NCBI RefSeq assembly: GCF_017939745.1
Contig: NZ_JAGKQQ010000001.1
Span: forward strand, 496,001-560,000
Direction: 5' to 3'
Origin: Gemmata palustris
GTDB lineage: Bacteria > Planctomycetota > Planctomycetia > Gemmatales > Gemmataceae
DNA: 64,000 nt
The translations under genes and the position numbers were made by a program. The notes under the pieces were generated by a model that saw only the letters and a list, made by a program, of their open reading frames with translations, did no database searches and was not told where the DNA came from. This document shows, piece by piece, positions 24,713-34,264 of the stretch (positions within the stretch are counted from its first letter, which is position 1; each line of letters starts with the position of its first letter).

Positions 24713-25012
24713 GTCGCACCGACCGGTGGCCCGAACCGCACATTTGCGGGCACCGGCTCGGGAATTTCGCGGTCTCGGCACTTGCCCCGAAATGCCTTGG
24801 CTTCGTTCGGGAAAGTAGGATAGGCTATCCCACACCAACTCGTGCTCGCCTTATCGGAATGAGTTTTAAGCTGTTTTTTAGAGCGCGTTGGGAGAACCTC
24901 CGCCGCCCCGGAGTGTCGTGGAACCGCACCGCTCAACTCGGGGCGCTCGTTCTCGCTGTGACCGGATCGGAGCCCGCGGTGGTTCCCCGCCTCTCCGGGG
25001 ACCGAGGTGAAC
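24713..25012. other. 300-bp leader region, weak promoter candidates only
   Basis: The gap before the phosphorelay operon. TTGGCT/TAGGCT hexamers near 24798-24827 are 18 nt apart and could be a weak promoter. No gene was seen; the fragment has a T-rich stretch near 24867. Confidence 0.3.
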
Positions 25013-26545
25013 ATGCTGCCCCCGCCCGACCCCGCTTCCCCTGGTGCCATCCCGCGCAGCGCGCTCGACCGGGCGCTGGCGGAGGGGAACTTCCGCGGGC
25101 TGCTGGAGGCCGCCCCGGACGCATTTCTCCTGGTCGACGAGGGCGGGCACATCGCCCTCGTCAACACCCAAACCGAGCGCCTCTTCGGGTACACGCGCAA
25201 CGAATTGCTCGGTCAACCGGTCGAGGTGCTCGTTCCCGAGCGGTTCCGGGCCAACCACCCGGCCCTCCGCACCGGCTACGTCCGCGAACCGCGGGTCCGG
25301 TCGATGGGCGAGGGGCGCGAGCTGTACGGGTTGCGGAAGGACGGGTCCGAGTTCCCCGTCGAAATCAGCCTCAGCCCGCTCTCCACGGGGGCCGAGCGGT
25401 ACGTCATCAGCGCCGTCCGGGACGTCACCCAGCGCAAGAAGGCCGAGGCCAAGTTCCGCGGGCTCCTCGAATCGGCCCCGGACGCGATGGTGATCGTCAA
25501 CCGGACCGGCGAGATCGTCCTGGTCAACACCCAGACCGAGCGCCTGTTCGGGTACGCGCGCGAGGACCTGTTGGGCCAGTTGATCGAGGTATTGGTGCCC
25601 GAGCGGTACCGGGCCAATCACCCGGCGTTCCGCGAGGGCTTTTTCAGCGCGCCGCGGGTCCGCCCGATGGGGGCCGGGATCGACCTGCACGGGCTGCGCA
25701 AGGACGGGAGCGAGTTCCCCGTGGAGATCAGCCTCAGCCCGCTGGAGACCGAAGAGGGGGTGCTCGTCAGCAGTTCGATCCGGGACATCACCGACCGCAA
25801 GCGGGTCGAGCGGGCGCTCCAGGAAAAGAACGTCGAGTTGGAAAAAGCGAGTCGCGCGAAAGACAACTTCCTGGCGACGATGAGCCACGAGTTGAGGACG
25901 CCGCTGAACGCGATCATCGGGTTCACGGGGACGCTCCTGATGCGCCTGCCCGGGCCACTCACGGCGGACCAGGAGAAGCAGCTCCGCACGGTCCAAACGA
26001 GCGCCCGGCACCTCCTGTCGCTGATTAACGACCTGCTCGACCTAGCCAAGATCGAGTCCGGTAAAGTCGAACTGCACACCGAAGCGCTCGTGTCTCAAAA
26101 AGTGGTTCAGGAGGTGGCGACGGCCCTGCGCCCGCTGGCCGAGGGCAAGGGGCTCCGGTTCGAGGTCCGGGTTCCGCCCGGCGAACTGGTGGTGCGGGCC
26201 GACCGCCGGGCGCTCAGCCAGATCCTTCTTAACCTCGTCAACAACGCGATCAAGTTCACGGAAACCGGAACCGTGGTGCTCGAACTCGTCCGGCGCGAGG
26301 GCGCTGATGGCGCGCCGACCGAGTTCATTGTGACCGATACCGGGATCGGGATCCGGGCCGAGGACCAAGCCAAACTGTTCTCGGCGTTCACCCAGGTCGA
26401 TGCCTCCGGGAAGCGGCGCCACGAGGGGACCGGGCTGGGGCTGCACCTGAGCGGGAAGTTGGCCCAGTTGCTCGGCGGAACGATCGCGGTCCGGAGCGAG
26501 TTCGGGCGCGGGAGCACGTTCACCTTTCAAATCAACGGAGCGTGA
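25013..26545 (+). CDS. PAS-PAS histidine kinase
   Basis: 510 residues, no transmembrane segment, so cytoplasmic. Two PAS domains with nearly repeated sequences (about 25-145 and 150-260; each has FGY, GQ and the [16 protein letters not shown] core) were probably duplicated. A HisKA domain ([15 protein letters not shown], phospho-His292) and HATPase_c with N-box (LVNNAIKF), G1 (DTGIGI) and G2 (GTGLGL) follow. It could sense redox, ligand or light through PAS, but no cofactor ligand can be assigned. The ATG at 25013 with GAGGT was preferred to a GTG six bases upstream. The stop is overlapped by the next gene (GTGA), so it is translationally coupled to the twin-REC protein, its likely phospho-acceptor. 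Confidence 0.93.
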   Translation: MLPPPDPASPGAIPRSALDRALAEGNFRGLLEAAPDAFLLVDEGGHIALVNTQTERLFGYTRNELLGQPVEVLVPERFRANHPALRTGYVREPRVRSMGEGRELYGLRKDGSEFPVEISLSPLSTGAERYVISAVRDVTQRKKAEAKFRGLLESAPDAMVIVNRTGEIVLVNTQTERLFGYAREDLLGQLIEVLVPERYRANHPAFREGFFSAPRVRPMGAGIDLHGLRKDGSEFPVEISLSPLETEEGVLVSSSIRDITDRKRVERALQEKNVELEKASRAKDNFLATMSHELRTPLNAIIGFTGTLLMRLPGPLTADQEKQLRTVQTSARHLLSLINDLLDLAKIESGKVELHTEALVSQKVVQEVATALRPLAEGKGLRFEVRVPPGELVVRADRRALSQILLNLVNNAIKFTETGTVVLELVRREGADGAPTEFIVTDTGIGIRAEDQAKLFSAFTQVDASGKRRHEGTGLGLHLSGKLAQLLGGTIAVRSEFGRGSTFTFQINGA

Positions 26546-27384
26546 CCGTGCTCGCGCGCATTCTGATTATCGAAGACAACCCGGCGAACCTGGAACTGAT
26601 GAGCTACCTGCTGGGCGCCTTCGGCTACTCCCCGCGCACCGCGATCGATGGCGGCGAGGGGCTCCGGGCGGCGAGCAGCGAGGCGTTCGACCTCATCATT
26701 TGCGACATCCACTTGCCCCACACTGACGGGTACGAAGTGGCCCGGCGACTCAAAGCGGACCCGGTGCGCCGGACCGTTCCGCTGATCGCGGTCACGGCGC
26801 TGGCAATGGTCGGGGACCGGGACCGGGTGCTGGCCGCCGGGTTCGACGGGTACATTGCCAAGCCGATTGACCCCGAGACGTTCGTGCGGCAGGTCGAAGC
26901 GTTCCTCTGGCCGAACAAGCGGACCCACGCTCCGGCCCCGCCCGTCCCGGTGGTCGTTTCGTCGGCACGGGCCGCGCCGCGGTACACGGTGCTGGTGGTC
27001 GACAACCTGCCCGTGAACCTCGACCTCGCCCGGTGCATCCTCGAGCCGCACGGGTACCGGGTGGTGACGGCCGGGGACGCCGAGGAGGGGCTCGCGGCGG
27101 CCCGGGCGCAGGCGTGCGACTTGGTCCTCTCGGACGTGTGCATGGCCGGCGGGACCGGGTACGATTTTATCAAACTGGTGAAGGCCGATCCGCGGCTCGC
27201 GCCGATCCCGTTCGTGTTCATCACCTCGACCATGCTGAACGAGGCCGACCGCGCAATTGGGCTGGGGCTCGGCGCGGCCCGGTACCTGTTTCGGCCCATC
27301 GAGCCCGACGCCCTGTTAGTCGAAATCGAATCCTGCCTCGCGGAAGCAGAGAGGTTCGCCCGTGGCAACGATTCTGATCGTTGA
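26542..27384 (+). CDS. twin-REC response regulator without output domain
   Basis: 280 residues: REC1 with phospho-Asp55 (IICDIHLP) and Lys107 (YIAKPIDP), linker, and REC2 with Asp198 ([10 protein letters not shown]). In REC2 the conserved Lys is Arg251 (YLFRPIEP), and the acidic pocket at the first strand is Asp-Asn (VVDNLP) in place of two acids, so REC2 may be poorly phosphorylated or act as a decoy. There is no DNA-binding or enzymatic output. GTG start at 26542 overlaps the upstream kinase stop; its own 3' end overlaps the hybrid kinase start by 23 bp. It is probably an intermediate or phosphate sink between the two kinases. Confidence 0.9.
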   Translation: MTVLARILIIEDNPANLELMSYLLGAFGYSPRTAIDGGEGLRAASSEAFDLIICDIHLPHTDGYEVARRLKADPVRRTVPLIAVTALAMVGDRDRVLAAGFDGYIAKPIDPETFVRQVEAFLWPNKRTHAPAPPVPVVVSSARAAPRYTVLVVDNLPVNLDLARCILEPHGYRVVTAGDAEEGLAAARAQACDLVLSDVCMAGGTGYDFIKLVKADPRLAPIPFVFITSTMLNEADRAIGLGLGAARYLFRPIEPDALLVEIESCLAEAERFARGNDSDR

Positions 27385-30300
27385 CGACCGCCCGAGCAAC
27401 CGGGAGTTCCTCGTCACCCTGCTCGGGTACGGCGGGCACCGCTTGGTGGAGGCCGGCGACGGCGCCGAGGGGCTTGCGCTCGTGCGCGCCGAGGCCCCCG
27501 ACCTGGTGATCGCCGACATCCTGATGCCGACGATGGACGGGTACGAGTTCGTCCGACAGCTCCGCTCGGACCCGGCCGTCGCGACCACCCGCGTCATCTT
27601 CTACACCGCGCACTACCACGAGCCCGAAGCGCGCCGGCTCGCCGCCGCCTGCGGCGTTTCCGAGGTGCTGACCAAGCCGAGCGAGCCGGAGGTGGTGCTG
27701 CGCACCGTCGAGTCCGTGCTCGGGCACACCCCGCCCCCGTCGCGCGCGCCGGCCGCCGCCGAGTTCGACCGCGAGCACCTCCGCGTGATGACCGACAAAC
27801 TCGCGCAGCGCGCCGACGACCTGCGGCGCACGAACGAGCGGCTCACGGCGATGATCGAACTCGGGCTCCAGCTCGGGTCCGAGCGCGGGCCGGACCGGTT
27901 GCTCCAGCTCTTCTGCGACGCGGCCCGGCTCATCATCGGGGCGCGGTACGCGGTCGTCGGCGTCTCCCACGCCGGGGGCCGGTACCGGCACCTGTTGACG
28001 AGCGGCATGGACCCCGCCGCGGCCGCGCGGATCGGGAGCCCGGGGCCGATGGCGGGCGCCCTCGGGAGCGCGCTGACGATCGGGCGCTGCTTCCGGGCGG
28101 CTCCCATTGCCGGCCCGGCGGCGGTCGGCGCGCCGGCGTCGTTCCCCGGGGCCGGCGCGCTGCTCGCCGCCCCGGTCTCGTCGCCGGCGCGCGTGTACGG
28201 GTGGGTCTGCCTGTTGGACAAGGTCGGGGCCGGCGCCTTCACCGAGGAGGACGAGCAACTGGCCAAGATGCTCGCGGCCCAGACCGGCCGGATCTACGAG
28301 AACGGCAGCCTCTACGCGGACCTGCTCCACCGGACGTCGGAACTCGCCCAGGAGATCAGCGACCGGGAGCGGGCCGAGGCCGAGGTGCGCGCGAGCGAGG
28401 AGCGGTTCCGGAGCGCGTTCGAGTCCACGGGGGTCGCCACCGTACTCACCGACCTTGGCAACCGGTTCGTGCGGGTGAACGCCGCGTTCGCCCGCCTGTT
28501 CGGTTACACCGAGCCCGAGATGCTCGGGATGACGATGGCCGACGTCACGCACCCGGGCGACCTCGCCGAGAGCCTCGCCGGGCGCGCGCGGCTGCTCGCC
28601 GGGGAGGGCCAGTCGTTCCAGCACATTAAGCGGTACCTCCACCGGACCGGCCACGTCTTCTGGGGCGTGACGAACGTGTCGATCGTCCGGGACCAGGAGG
28701 GACGCCCGCTCCAGTACGTCGGCCAGGTGCAGGACATCACCGAGCAGAAGCGCGCGGAGGCCGAGGTGCGCCGGTCCGCGGACCTGCTCCGCGCGGTGGC
28801 CGACGGGACGACCGACGCGGTGTTCGTGAAGGACCGGGACTGCAAGTACCTGTTGTTCAACGAGGCCGCCGCGCGGTTCGTCGGGAAGCCGGTCGCCGAG
28901 GTGCTGGGCAAGGACGACACCGCGCTGTTCGACCCGGCGAGCGCCCGCGTTTCTATGGAGAACGACCGCCGGGTGATGGAGTCGGGGCAGACCGAGACGG
29001 AGGAGGAGACGCTGACCGCAGTCGGGGTCACCCGCACGTACCTAGCGACCAAGGGGCCGTACCGGGACGAGGACGGGACCGTGGTGGGGGTGATCGGGAT
29101 CTCGCGCGACATCACCGACCGGAAGCGGACGGAACAGCGCCTGACGACCCAGCACGCCGTCGTCAGCATTCTCGCGCAGGCCGCGGACCTGCGCGACGCG
29201 GCCCCGAAACTGCTGCGGGCCGTTTGCGAAACCACCGACTGGGACGCGGGCGGTCTCTGGGTCGCGGACCCACAGGCGCGCGTTCTGTCGTGCGTCGACC
29301 TGTGGGCGGGTGAGGGGCCGGACCTGGCCGCGTTCCGCGCCGTCTCGCTGCGGACCACCTTCGGCCCGGGAGTGGGCCTCCCCGGGCGCGTCTGGGCGTC
29401 CGGGGAACCGGTCTGGATCGCGGACGCGGCGCGCGATCCGAATTTCCCCCGGAGCGCGGCGGCCGCGCGCGCGGACCTGCACGGCGGGTTCGGGTTCCCG
29501 ATCCAATTCGGGACCGAAATCCTCGGGGTCGCGGAGTTCTTCGGGCGCGCGAGCCGCGCGCCGGACGCCGAACTGCTCCGCACGTTCGAGATCCTCGGGA
29601 GCCAGATCGGGCAGTTCATCGAGCGCAAGCGCGCCGAGGGCGGGCTGCGCCTGTTCCGCGCGCTGATCGACCGGGCGACCGACGGGATCGAGGTGATCGA
29701 CACCGAAACGGGCCGGTTCCTCGACGTCAACGAGCGCGCGTGTGCGACGCACGGGTACACGCGCGCCGAGTTCCTGGGCCTCACCGTCTACGACATCGAC
29801 CCGCTCGTGACCGAGCCGTGGGCCGATGTCGTCGCGGCGCAGCGGGTGCCCGGCACCCGCGCGTTCGAGAGTCTGCACAAGCGGAAGGACGGGTCGACGT
29901 TCCCGGTCGAGGTGAACCTCAACCTGATCCGGCTCGACCGCGAGTACCTGGTCGCGGTGGTCCGGGACATTACCGAGCGGAAACGCGCGGAGGAAGCTCT
30001 GCGCGCGGCCCAGTATCGGCTGGAGCACGTGGTCGCGTCCAGCCCCTCTGTGCTCTTCGCTCTGGGTGTCGGCGCGGACCAGATCCGCGGGATCAGTTGG
30101 ATCAGCGGCACCGTCCGGGAGATGCTCGGGTACGAACCCGAAGAGGCGTTCGCGCCGGACTGGTGGGCCGGGAACATCCACCCGGGGGACCGGGACCGGG
30201 TGCTCTCTCAGACCCAAACCGACCTGTTTACCCGGGGGCGCACGTCCCACGAGTACCGGTTCCGGCACGGGGACGGCTCGTACCGGTGGACCCGCGGGGA

Positions 30301-31534
30301 GATCCGGCTGACCCGGGACGCGGTGGGCGCCCCCGTTGAAGCGGTCGGCTCGTGGTCGGACATCACGGAGCGCCGGCTCCTCGAGGAGCAGGTGCAGCAG
30401 TCGCAGAAGATGGAGGCGGTCGGGCGGCTCGCGGGGGGCGTGGCGCACGACTTCAACAACCTCCTCACCGTCATCAACGGGTACGGCGAGATCGTGCTGG
30501 CGGGCCTGCCCGCGGCCGATGCCAACCGCGAGTCGATCCGGGAGATGGTCCGGGCCGGGGAGCGGGCCACGGGGCTGACCCGCCAGCTCCTCGCGTTCAG
30601 CCGCAAGGCCATTATCGAGCCGAAGGTGCTGGACCTCACGGTCGTGGTGACCGATGTGGAGCGCATGCTCCGGCGGATCCTCGGCGAGGACATTCAGTTG
30701 GCGGTCGCGGCGGACCCGGAAACCGGCGCGGTGCGGGCCGACCCGGGCCAGATCGAACAGGTGATCTTGAACATGGTGGTGAACGCCCGGGACGCCATGC
30801 CGGAGGGCGGGCGCCTCACGATCGAGTTGCGGAACGCCGACCTGGACGAGTCCTACACCCGCACCCACGCGGACGCGCGGCCCGGGGCCTACGTGCTCCT
30901 CGCCGTCACCGACACCGGGTGCGGCATGGACGCCGCGACGATGGCCCACGTGTTCGAGCCGTTCTTCAGCACCAAGGGCGAGCACGGTACCGGGCTCGGG
31001 CTGGCGACGCTGCACGGCATCGTCAAACAGAGCGGCGGGCACGTGGGGGTGTACAGCGAAGTGGGGCAGGGGACCACGTTCAAGGTCTACCTGCCGCGCA
31101 TCAATCGGGCGGCGCCCGCGTCCAAGGTGCGCGCGGTCCCGTTCGCGATGCCACAGGGGACGGAAACGATCCTGCTCGTGGAGGACGAAGACGGCGTGCG
31201 GGCGCTAACTCGGCACGTACTCCGGAGCTGCGGGTACAAGGTGCTGGAGGCCCGCGACGGGGTCGAGGCGCTGCGCCTCGTCGATGAACACGGGGGCCGG
31301 ATCGATCTGCTCCTGACCGACGTGGTCATGCCGCGGATGAACGGGCGCCAGGTCGCCGAGCACCTGACCGCGCTGTTCCCCACCATCAAAGTCATGTTTC
31401 TGTCGGGGTACACCGACGACGCCGTCGTTCGGCACGGCATTCTCGAAGCCGAGGTGACGTTCCTCCAGAAACCGTTCACGCCCGGGTCCCTGGCCGCGAA
31501 GGTCCGGGAGGTTCTGGACCGGCGGGAAGGGTGA
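27362..31534 (+). CDS. hybrid histidine kinase, REC-GAF-PAS-rich
   Basis: 1390 residues, no membrane segments. Order: REC (Asp52, Lys about 104), helical linker, GAF-like (about 165-320), PAS (about 340-465), PAS (about 470-590), GAF (about 600-760), PAS (about 765-880), PAS (about 885-1010), HisKA (His1029 in VAHDFNNL), HATPase_c, and C-terminal REC (Asp1320, FLQKPFTPG). With REC at both ends it can receive a phosphate from another kinase and store its own. GTG start; AGAGG lies about 8 nt before it. It terminates the three-gene operon, with the ECF sigma gene convergent 22 bp away. The signals are unknown; the many GAF/PAS domains could bind small molecules or haem. Confidence 0.92.
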   Translation: MATILIVDDRPSNREFLVTLLGYGGHRLVEAGDGAEGLALVRAEAPDLVIADILMPTMDGYEFVRQLRSDPAVATTRVIFYTAHYHEPEARRLAAACGVSEVLTKPSEPEVVLRTVESVLGHTPPPSRAPAAAEFDREHLRVMTDKLAQRADDLRRTNERLTAMIELGLQLGSERGPDRLLQLFCDAARLIIGARYAVVGVSHAGGRYRHLLTSGMDPAAAARIGSPGPMAGALGSALTIGRCFRAAPIAGPAAVGAPASFPGAGALLAAPVSSPARVYGWVCLLDKVGAGAFTEEDEQLAKMLAAQTGRIYENGSLYADLLHRTSELAQEISDRERAEAEVRASEERFRSAFESTGVATVLTDLGNRFVRVNAAFARLFGYTEPEMLGMTMADVTHPGDLAESLAGRARLLAGEGQSFQHIKRYLHRTGHVFWGVTNVSIVRDQEGRPLQYVGQVQDITEQKRAEAEVRRSADLLRAVADGTTDAVFVKDRDCKYLLFNEAAARFVGKPVAEVLGKDDTALFDPASARVSMENDRRVMESGQTETEEETLTAVGVTRTYLATKGPYRDEDGTVVGVIGISRDITDRKRTEQRLTTQHAVVSILAQAADLRDAAPKLLRAVCETTDWDAGGLWVADPQARVLSCVDLWAGEGPDLAAFRAVSLRTTFGPGVGLPGRVWASGEPVWIADAARDPNFPRSAAAARADLHGGFGFPIQFGTEILGVAEFFGRASRAPDAELLRTFEILGSQIGQFIERKRAEGGLRLFRALIDRATDGIEVIDTETGRFLDVNERACATHGYTRAEFLGLTVYDIDPLVTEPWADVVAAQRVPGTRAFESLHKRKDGSTFPVEVNLNLIRLDREYLVAVVRDITERKRAEEALRAAQYRLEHVVASSPSVLFALGVGADQIRGISWISGTVREMLGYEPEEAFAPDWWAGNIHPGDRDRVLSQTQTDLFTRGRTSHEYRFRHGDGSYRWTRGEIRLTRDAVGAPVEAVGSWSDITERRLLEEQVQQSQKMEAVGRLAGGVAHDFNNLLTVINGYGEIVLAGLPAADANRESIREMVRAGERATGLTRQLLAFSRKAIIEPKVLDLTVVVTDVERMLRRILGEDIQLAVAADPETGAVRADPGQIEQVILNMVVNARDAMPEGGRLTIELRNADLDESYTRTHADARPGAYVLLAVTDTGCGMDAATMAHVFEPFFSTKGEHGTGLGLATLHGIVKQSGGHVGVYSEVGQGTTFKVYLPRINRAAPASKVRAVPFAMPQGTETILLVEDEDGVRALTRHVLRSCGYKVLEARDGVEALRLVDEHGGRIDLLLTDVVMPRMNGRQVAEHLTALFPTIKVMFLSGYTDDAVVRHGILEAEVTFLQKPFTPGSLAAKVREVLDRREG

Positions 31535-31555
31535 ATTGCGGCCCGGGTGGGACGA

Positions 31556-32179
31556 TCACACGGTGTAATCGCCGAGTTCCGCGCGGAGCCGGTGCAGCAC
31601 CCGCGACTTCGCGACCCGCACCGCCCCGCCGGTCATCCCCAACTCGTCGGCCACGTCCTTCGGCGCGCGGCCCTCGACCGCGGTGAGCCAGAACGCCTGC
31701 CACGTGTGCGCTTCAAACTCGCACCGAATTAGCTCCAACCCGCGCCGGAGGAGTGCGGACACGGCCGCGTCCGCGGAGTCGTCGTAGGCCGGCGCGACTT
31801 CCGCCAATTGTGCGAGGCGCGACTGTGCTTCGCTCCCGCCGACCCCGGGCGGTTCTTTCTGAAGGCGCCGGAACGTGTCGGTCACCTTGTTCCGCGTGAT
31901 CGTCCGCAGCCAGCCGCGGAACGTGCCCCCGGCGGGGCCGCGGTGGAACCCGGAAAGGTGCAGCGCGACCGACTGGAACACGTCCTGGAAGACGTCCGCG
32001 GTGTCCTGCTCGCGCACGCCCCACTGCCGGCACCAGTGCAGGACCAGCGGCGCGTAGAGCGCGACCAGTCGGTCCCACGAGCCGGGGGTCCGCACGCGCG
32101 CGGCTTCGAGCAGGCTCCGCGAGGTGCCCGTTGACGACGGCGCGTCTTCGCCGTTCACGAGTTGTGGTTCGGTGCTCAT
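31556..32179 (-). CDS. ECF sigma factor
   Basis: 207 residues. Region 2 (AARVRTPGSWDRLVALYAPL, VREQDTADVFQDVFQSVALH) and region 4 (CEFEAHTWQAFWLTAVEGR, APKDVADELGMTGGAVRVAK) are clear and match the large planctomycete ECF group with an extended N-terminus. The start ATG at 32179 leaves a 150-bp divergent region shared with the zinc-finger kinase at 32330, its likely regulatory partner since that protein contains an anti-sigma-like N-terminal zinc finger. Confidence 0.9.
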   Translation of the reverse strand: MSTEPQLVNGEDAPSSTGTSRSLLEAARVRTPGSWDRLVALYAPLVLHWCRQWGVREQDTADVFQDVFQSVALHLSGFHRGPAGGTFRGWLRTITRNKVTDTFRRLQKEPPGVGGSEAQSRLAQLAEVAPAYDDSADAAVSALLRRGLELIRCEFEAHTWQAFWLTAVEGRAPKDVADELGMTGGAVRVAKSRVLHRLRAELGDYTV

Positions 32180-32267
32180 CGCCCGTCGATCGGGGACGGA
32201 GTGCGGCGGGGTGACTCTTACCGATTAGTGTGTCCGGTTCGGCCCGTGCTGTCGAGAGCGAAACCGC

Positions 32268-32283
32268 GTAACGCGCCCGCGTT
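32268..32283 (+). repeat. 16-bp direct repeat, left copy (flanks kinase gene)
   Basis: GTAACGCGCCCGCGTT at 32268-32283 recurs exactly at 34174-34189, the end of the kinase gene. A 13-bp copy of the adjacent sequence GCGTTCTGGGAAA is also repeated at 34155-34167 and 34185-34197. The two 16-mers lie about 1.9 kb apart on either side of one gene. A chance match in this GC-rich window is possible. Confidence 0.5.
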
Positions 32284-32329
32284 AGAATGGTGACGCGGGG
32301 CACGAGCGCACGCGCACGAGGACGGCCCG

Positions 32330-34177
32330 ATGAGCGAAAATGACTGTCCCGATCGGGACGCGATGACCCGGTTCGCGGTGGGCGATCTGGGCGCTCACGA
32401 GTTCGCGCGCGTGACGGCTCACGTCGAACACTGCTCGAGCTGTGCGTCGGCCCTCCAAGCACTCGATGCGCACACCGATCCGCTCGTGGCGAGTTTGCGG
32501 CACTCGTCGGCCGAGTTCAGTTGTGTCCCGGTTCCGCGCGCGCTGCTGTCGGCCGCACAGTCCGCGGGCACCGCGCCGGCGCCGCGCCGGATCGGGAAAT
32601 TCGAGCTCCTCGAAGAACTCGGGAGCGGGTCGTTCGGGACCGTGTTCCGGGCGATCGATACCGAGTTGGGGCGCGAGGTCGCGATCAAGATCCTGCGCGC
32701 CGGGCGCCTGGCCCCGGCCGAGGACACCGAGCGGTTCCTGCGCGAGGCCCGCAGCGCGGCCCTTCTCAAGCACCCCGGTATCGTCTCGCTGTTCGAGGTC
32801 GGCCGGACCGAGGACGGGGTTTGTTACCTCGTGGAGGAACTGGTCCGGGGGCTGACGCTCGCGGAGCGCCTCCGCGCGGGGGCGCTCGACGCCGGGGCCG
32901 CGGCCAAAATCGTTGCCGCGGTCGCCGGGGCGCTCGAGGTGGCCCACGCGCTCGGCGTCGTTCACCGGGACATTAAACCGTCGAACATCATCCTCGACGC
33001 GGAGGGCGCGCCGCACGTCACCGACTTCGGTCTGGCGAAGCGCGACACCGAGGAGGCGACCACAATGACTCCGGAGGGGGAGGTGCTCGGCACCCCGGCG
33101 TACATGTCGCCGGAGCAGGCGCGCGGGGAGTCGCACCGGGTGGACGCTCGCAGCGACGTCTACAGCCTGGGCGTGATCCTCTACGAGCTACTCACGGGCG
33201 AGCGCCCCTTCCGCGGCAACCGCCGGATGCTGATGCTTCAGGTGCTCCAAGACGAACCGCGCCCGCCCCGCCGTCTCAACGACAAGGTGCCGCGCGACCT
33301 CGAAACGATCTGCCTGAAGGCGATGGCAAAATCCCCCGGCCGGCGGTACTCGTCCGCGGGGGAACTGGCTGATGATCTGCGCCGCTACTTGGCCCGCGAG
33401 CCGATCCGTGCCCGCCCGATGGGGCGCATCGAGCGCGCGTGGCGCTGGTGCTTGCGGAACCCGGTGCCGGTCGGGTTGCTCGCCGGGCTGTCGCTCGGTT
33501 CCGCGGTCGGGTTGTGGCACCTGACCCGGTTGAACGAGCGCCTCGTGCGCTCGACCGCGCTCGAGGGCGCGGCCCAACAAGCCGAAACGCTGGAGTGCCT
33601 CAACGACGTCTATTCGGAAGCCGTGGACCGAGCGATGCCGCGGGGCAAGGCGCTCGTGACGCACGACTACGCGACCCGCAATGACGCGCTGCCCCTCCCT
33701 TCGACGCTCACGATTGATTTGGGCAAGACGATCAGCGAGCGGAGCGAATCCGGGATGCAGGTGCGGCTTTACAGCGATTACCCGTGGAAATTCCGCAAGA
33801 ACGGCGGGCCGGCGGACGACTTCGAGCGCGAAGCGTTGACGCGCCTGCGCGCGAACCCGGACGACCCGGTGTTCCGGTTCGAGGACTATCAGGGGCGCCC
33901 GGTGCTCCGCTATGCGATCGCCCGGCGGTTGCGCGAATCCTGTTTGGGGTGCCACAACAAGGATACTGTGAACAGCCCCAAGTTGGACTGGAAGGTCGGC
34001 GACGTGCGCGGGGTGGTCGAAATCATCCGCCCACTGGACCGCGACGAGGCCCGCGCCCGCGCCGGGCTGCACGAAACCTTTATTCTCATGGGAGTTGTAG
34101 CCGGATCGTTTCTCGCGGTGACCGTGATGTTCGTCGTGACCGGGTGGCGCAGGAGCGTTCTGGGAAAAGTCGTGTAA
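32330..34177 (+). CDS. zinc-finger Ser/Thr kinase with extracytoplasmic haem (DUF3365) domain
   Basis: 615 residues. Residues 14-45 contain the zinc-binding anti-sigma motif His-x3-Cys-x2-Cys (HVEHCSSC). A Hanks kinase follows (about 88-355): GSGSFGTV, VAIK120, HRDIKPSN (212-219), DFG (232-234), APE equivalent SPEQ. Transmembrane segment at about 378-398, then a DUF3365 (Tll0287-like) domain with CLGCH (538-542), the covalent haem motif, and a second transmembrane segment (about 583-604), so the haem domain should face the periplasm between two membrane helices. It is predicted to couple an outer redox or gas signal to cytoplasmic phosphorylation and to the divergent ECF sigma factor. ATG at 32330. 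Confidence 0.92.
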   Translation: MSENDCPDRDAMTRFAVGDLGAHEFARVTAHVEHCSSCASALQALDAHTDPLVASLRHSSAEFSCVPVPRALLSAAQSAGTAPAPRRIGKFELLEELGSGSFGTVFRAIDTELGREVAIKILRAGRLAPAEDTERFLREARSAALLKHPGIVSLFEVGRTEDGVCYLVEELVRGLTLAERLRAGALDAGAAAKIVAAVAGALEVAHALGVVHRDIKPSNIILDAEGAPHVTDFGLAKRDTEEATTMTPEGEVLGTPAYMSPEQARGESHRVDARSDVYSLGVILYELLTGERPFRGNRRMLMLQVLQDEPRPPRRLNDKVPRDLETICLKAMAKSPGRRYSSAGELADDLRRYLAREPIRARPMGRIERAWRWCLRNPVPVGLLAGLSLGSAVGLWHLTRLNERLVRSTALEGAAQQAETLECLNDVYSEAVDRAMPRGKALVTHDYATRNDALPLPSTLTIDLGKTISERSESGMQVRLYSDYPWKFRKNGGPADDFEREALTRLRANPDDPVFRFEDYQGRPVLRYAIARRLRESCLGCHNKDTVNSPKLDWKVGDVRGVVEIIRPLDRDEARARAGLHETFILMGVVAGSFLAVTVMFVVTGWRRSVLGKVV

Positions 34178-34189
34178 CGCGCCCGCGTT
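34174..34189 (+). repeat. 16-bp direct repeat, right copy
   Basis: Second exact copy of GTAACGCGCCCGCGTT; it overlaps the last codons of the kinase gene (stop 34175-34177). Confidence 0.5.
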
Positions 34190-34264
34190 CTGGGAAATAC
34201 GGTCACCGCTCGCGCCGCGTTGAGTGCGCACATTCCCTTTCCTCTTCCCCAGGGAGTCTGACTC

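Noticed and set aside
29042-31042. Long minus-strand frame
   Set aside because: Antisense to the hybrid kinase with well-defined domains.
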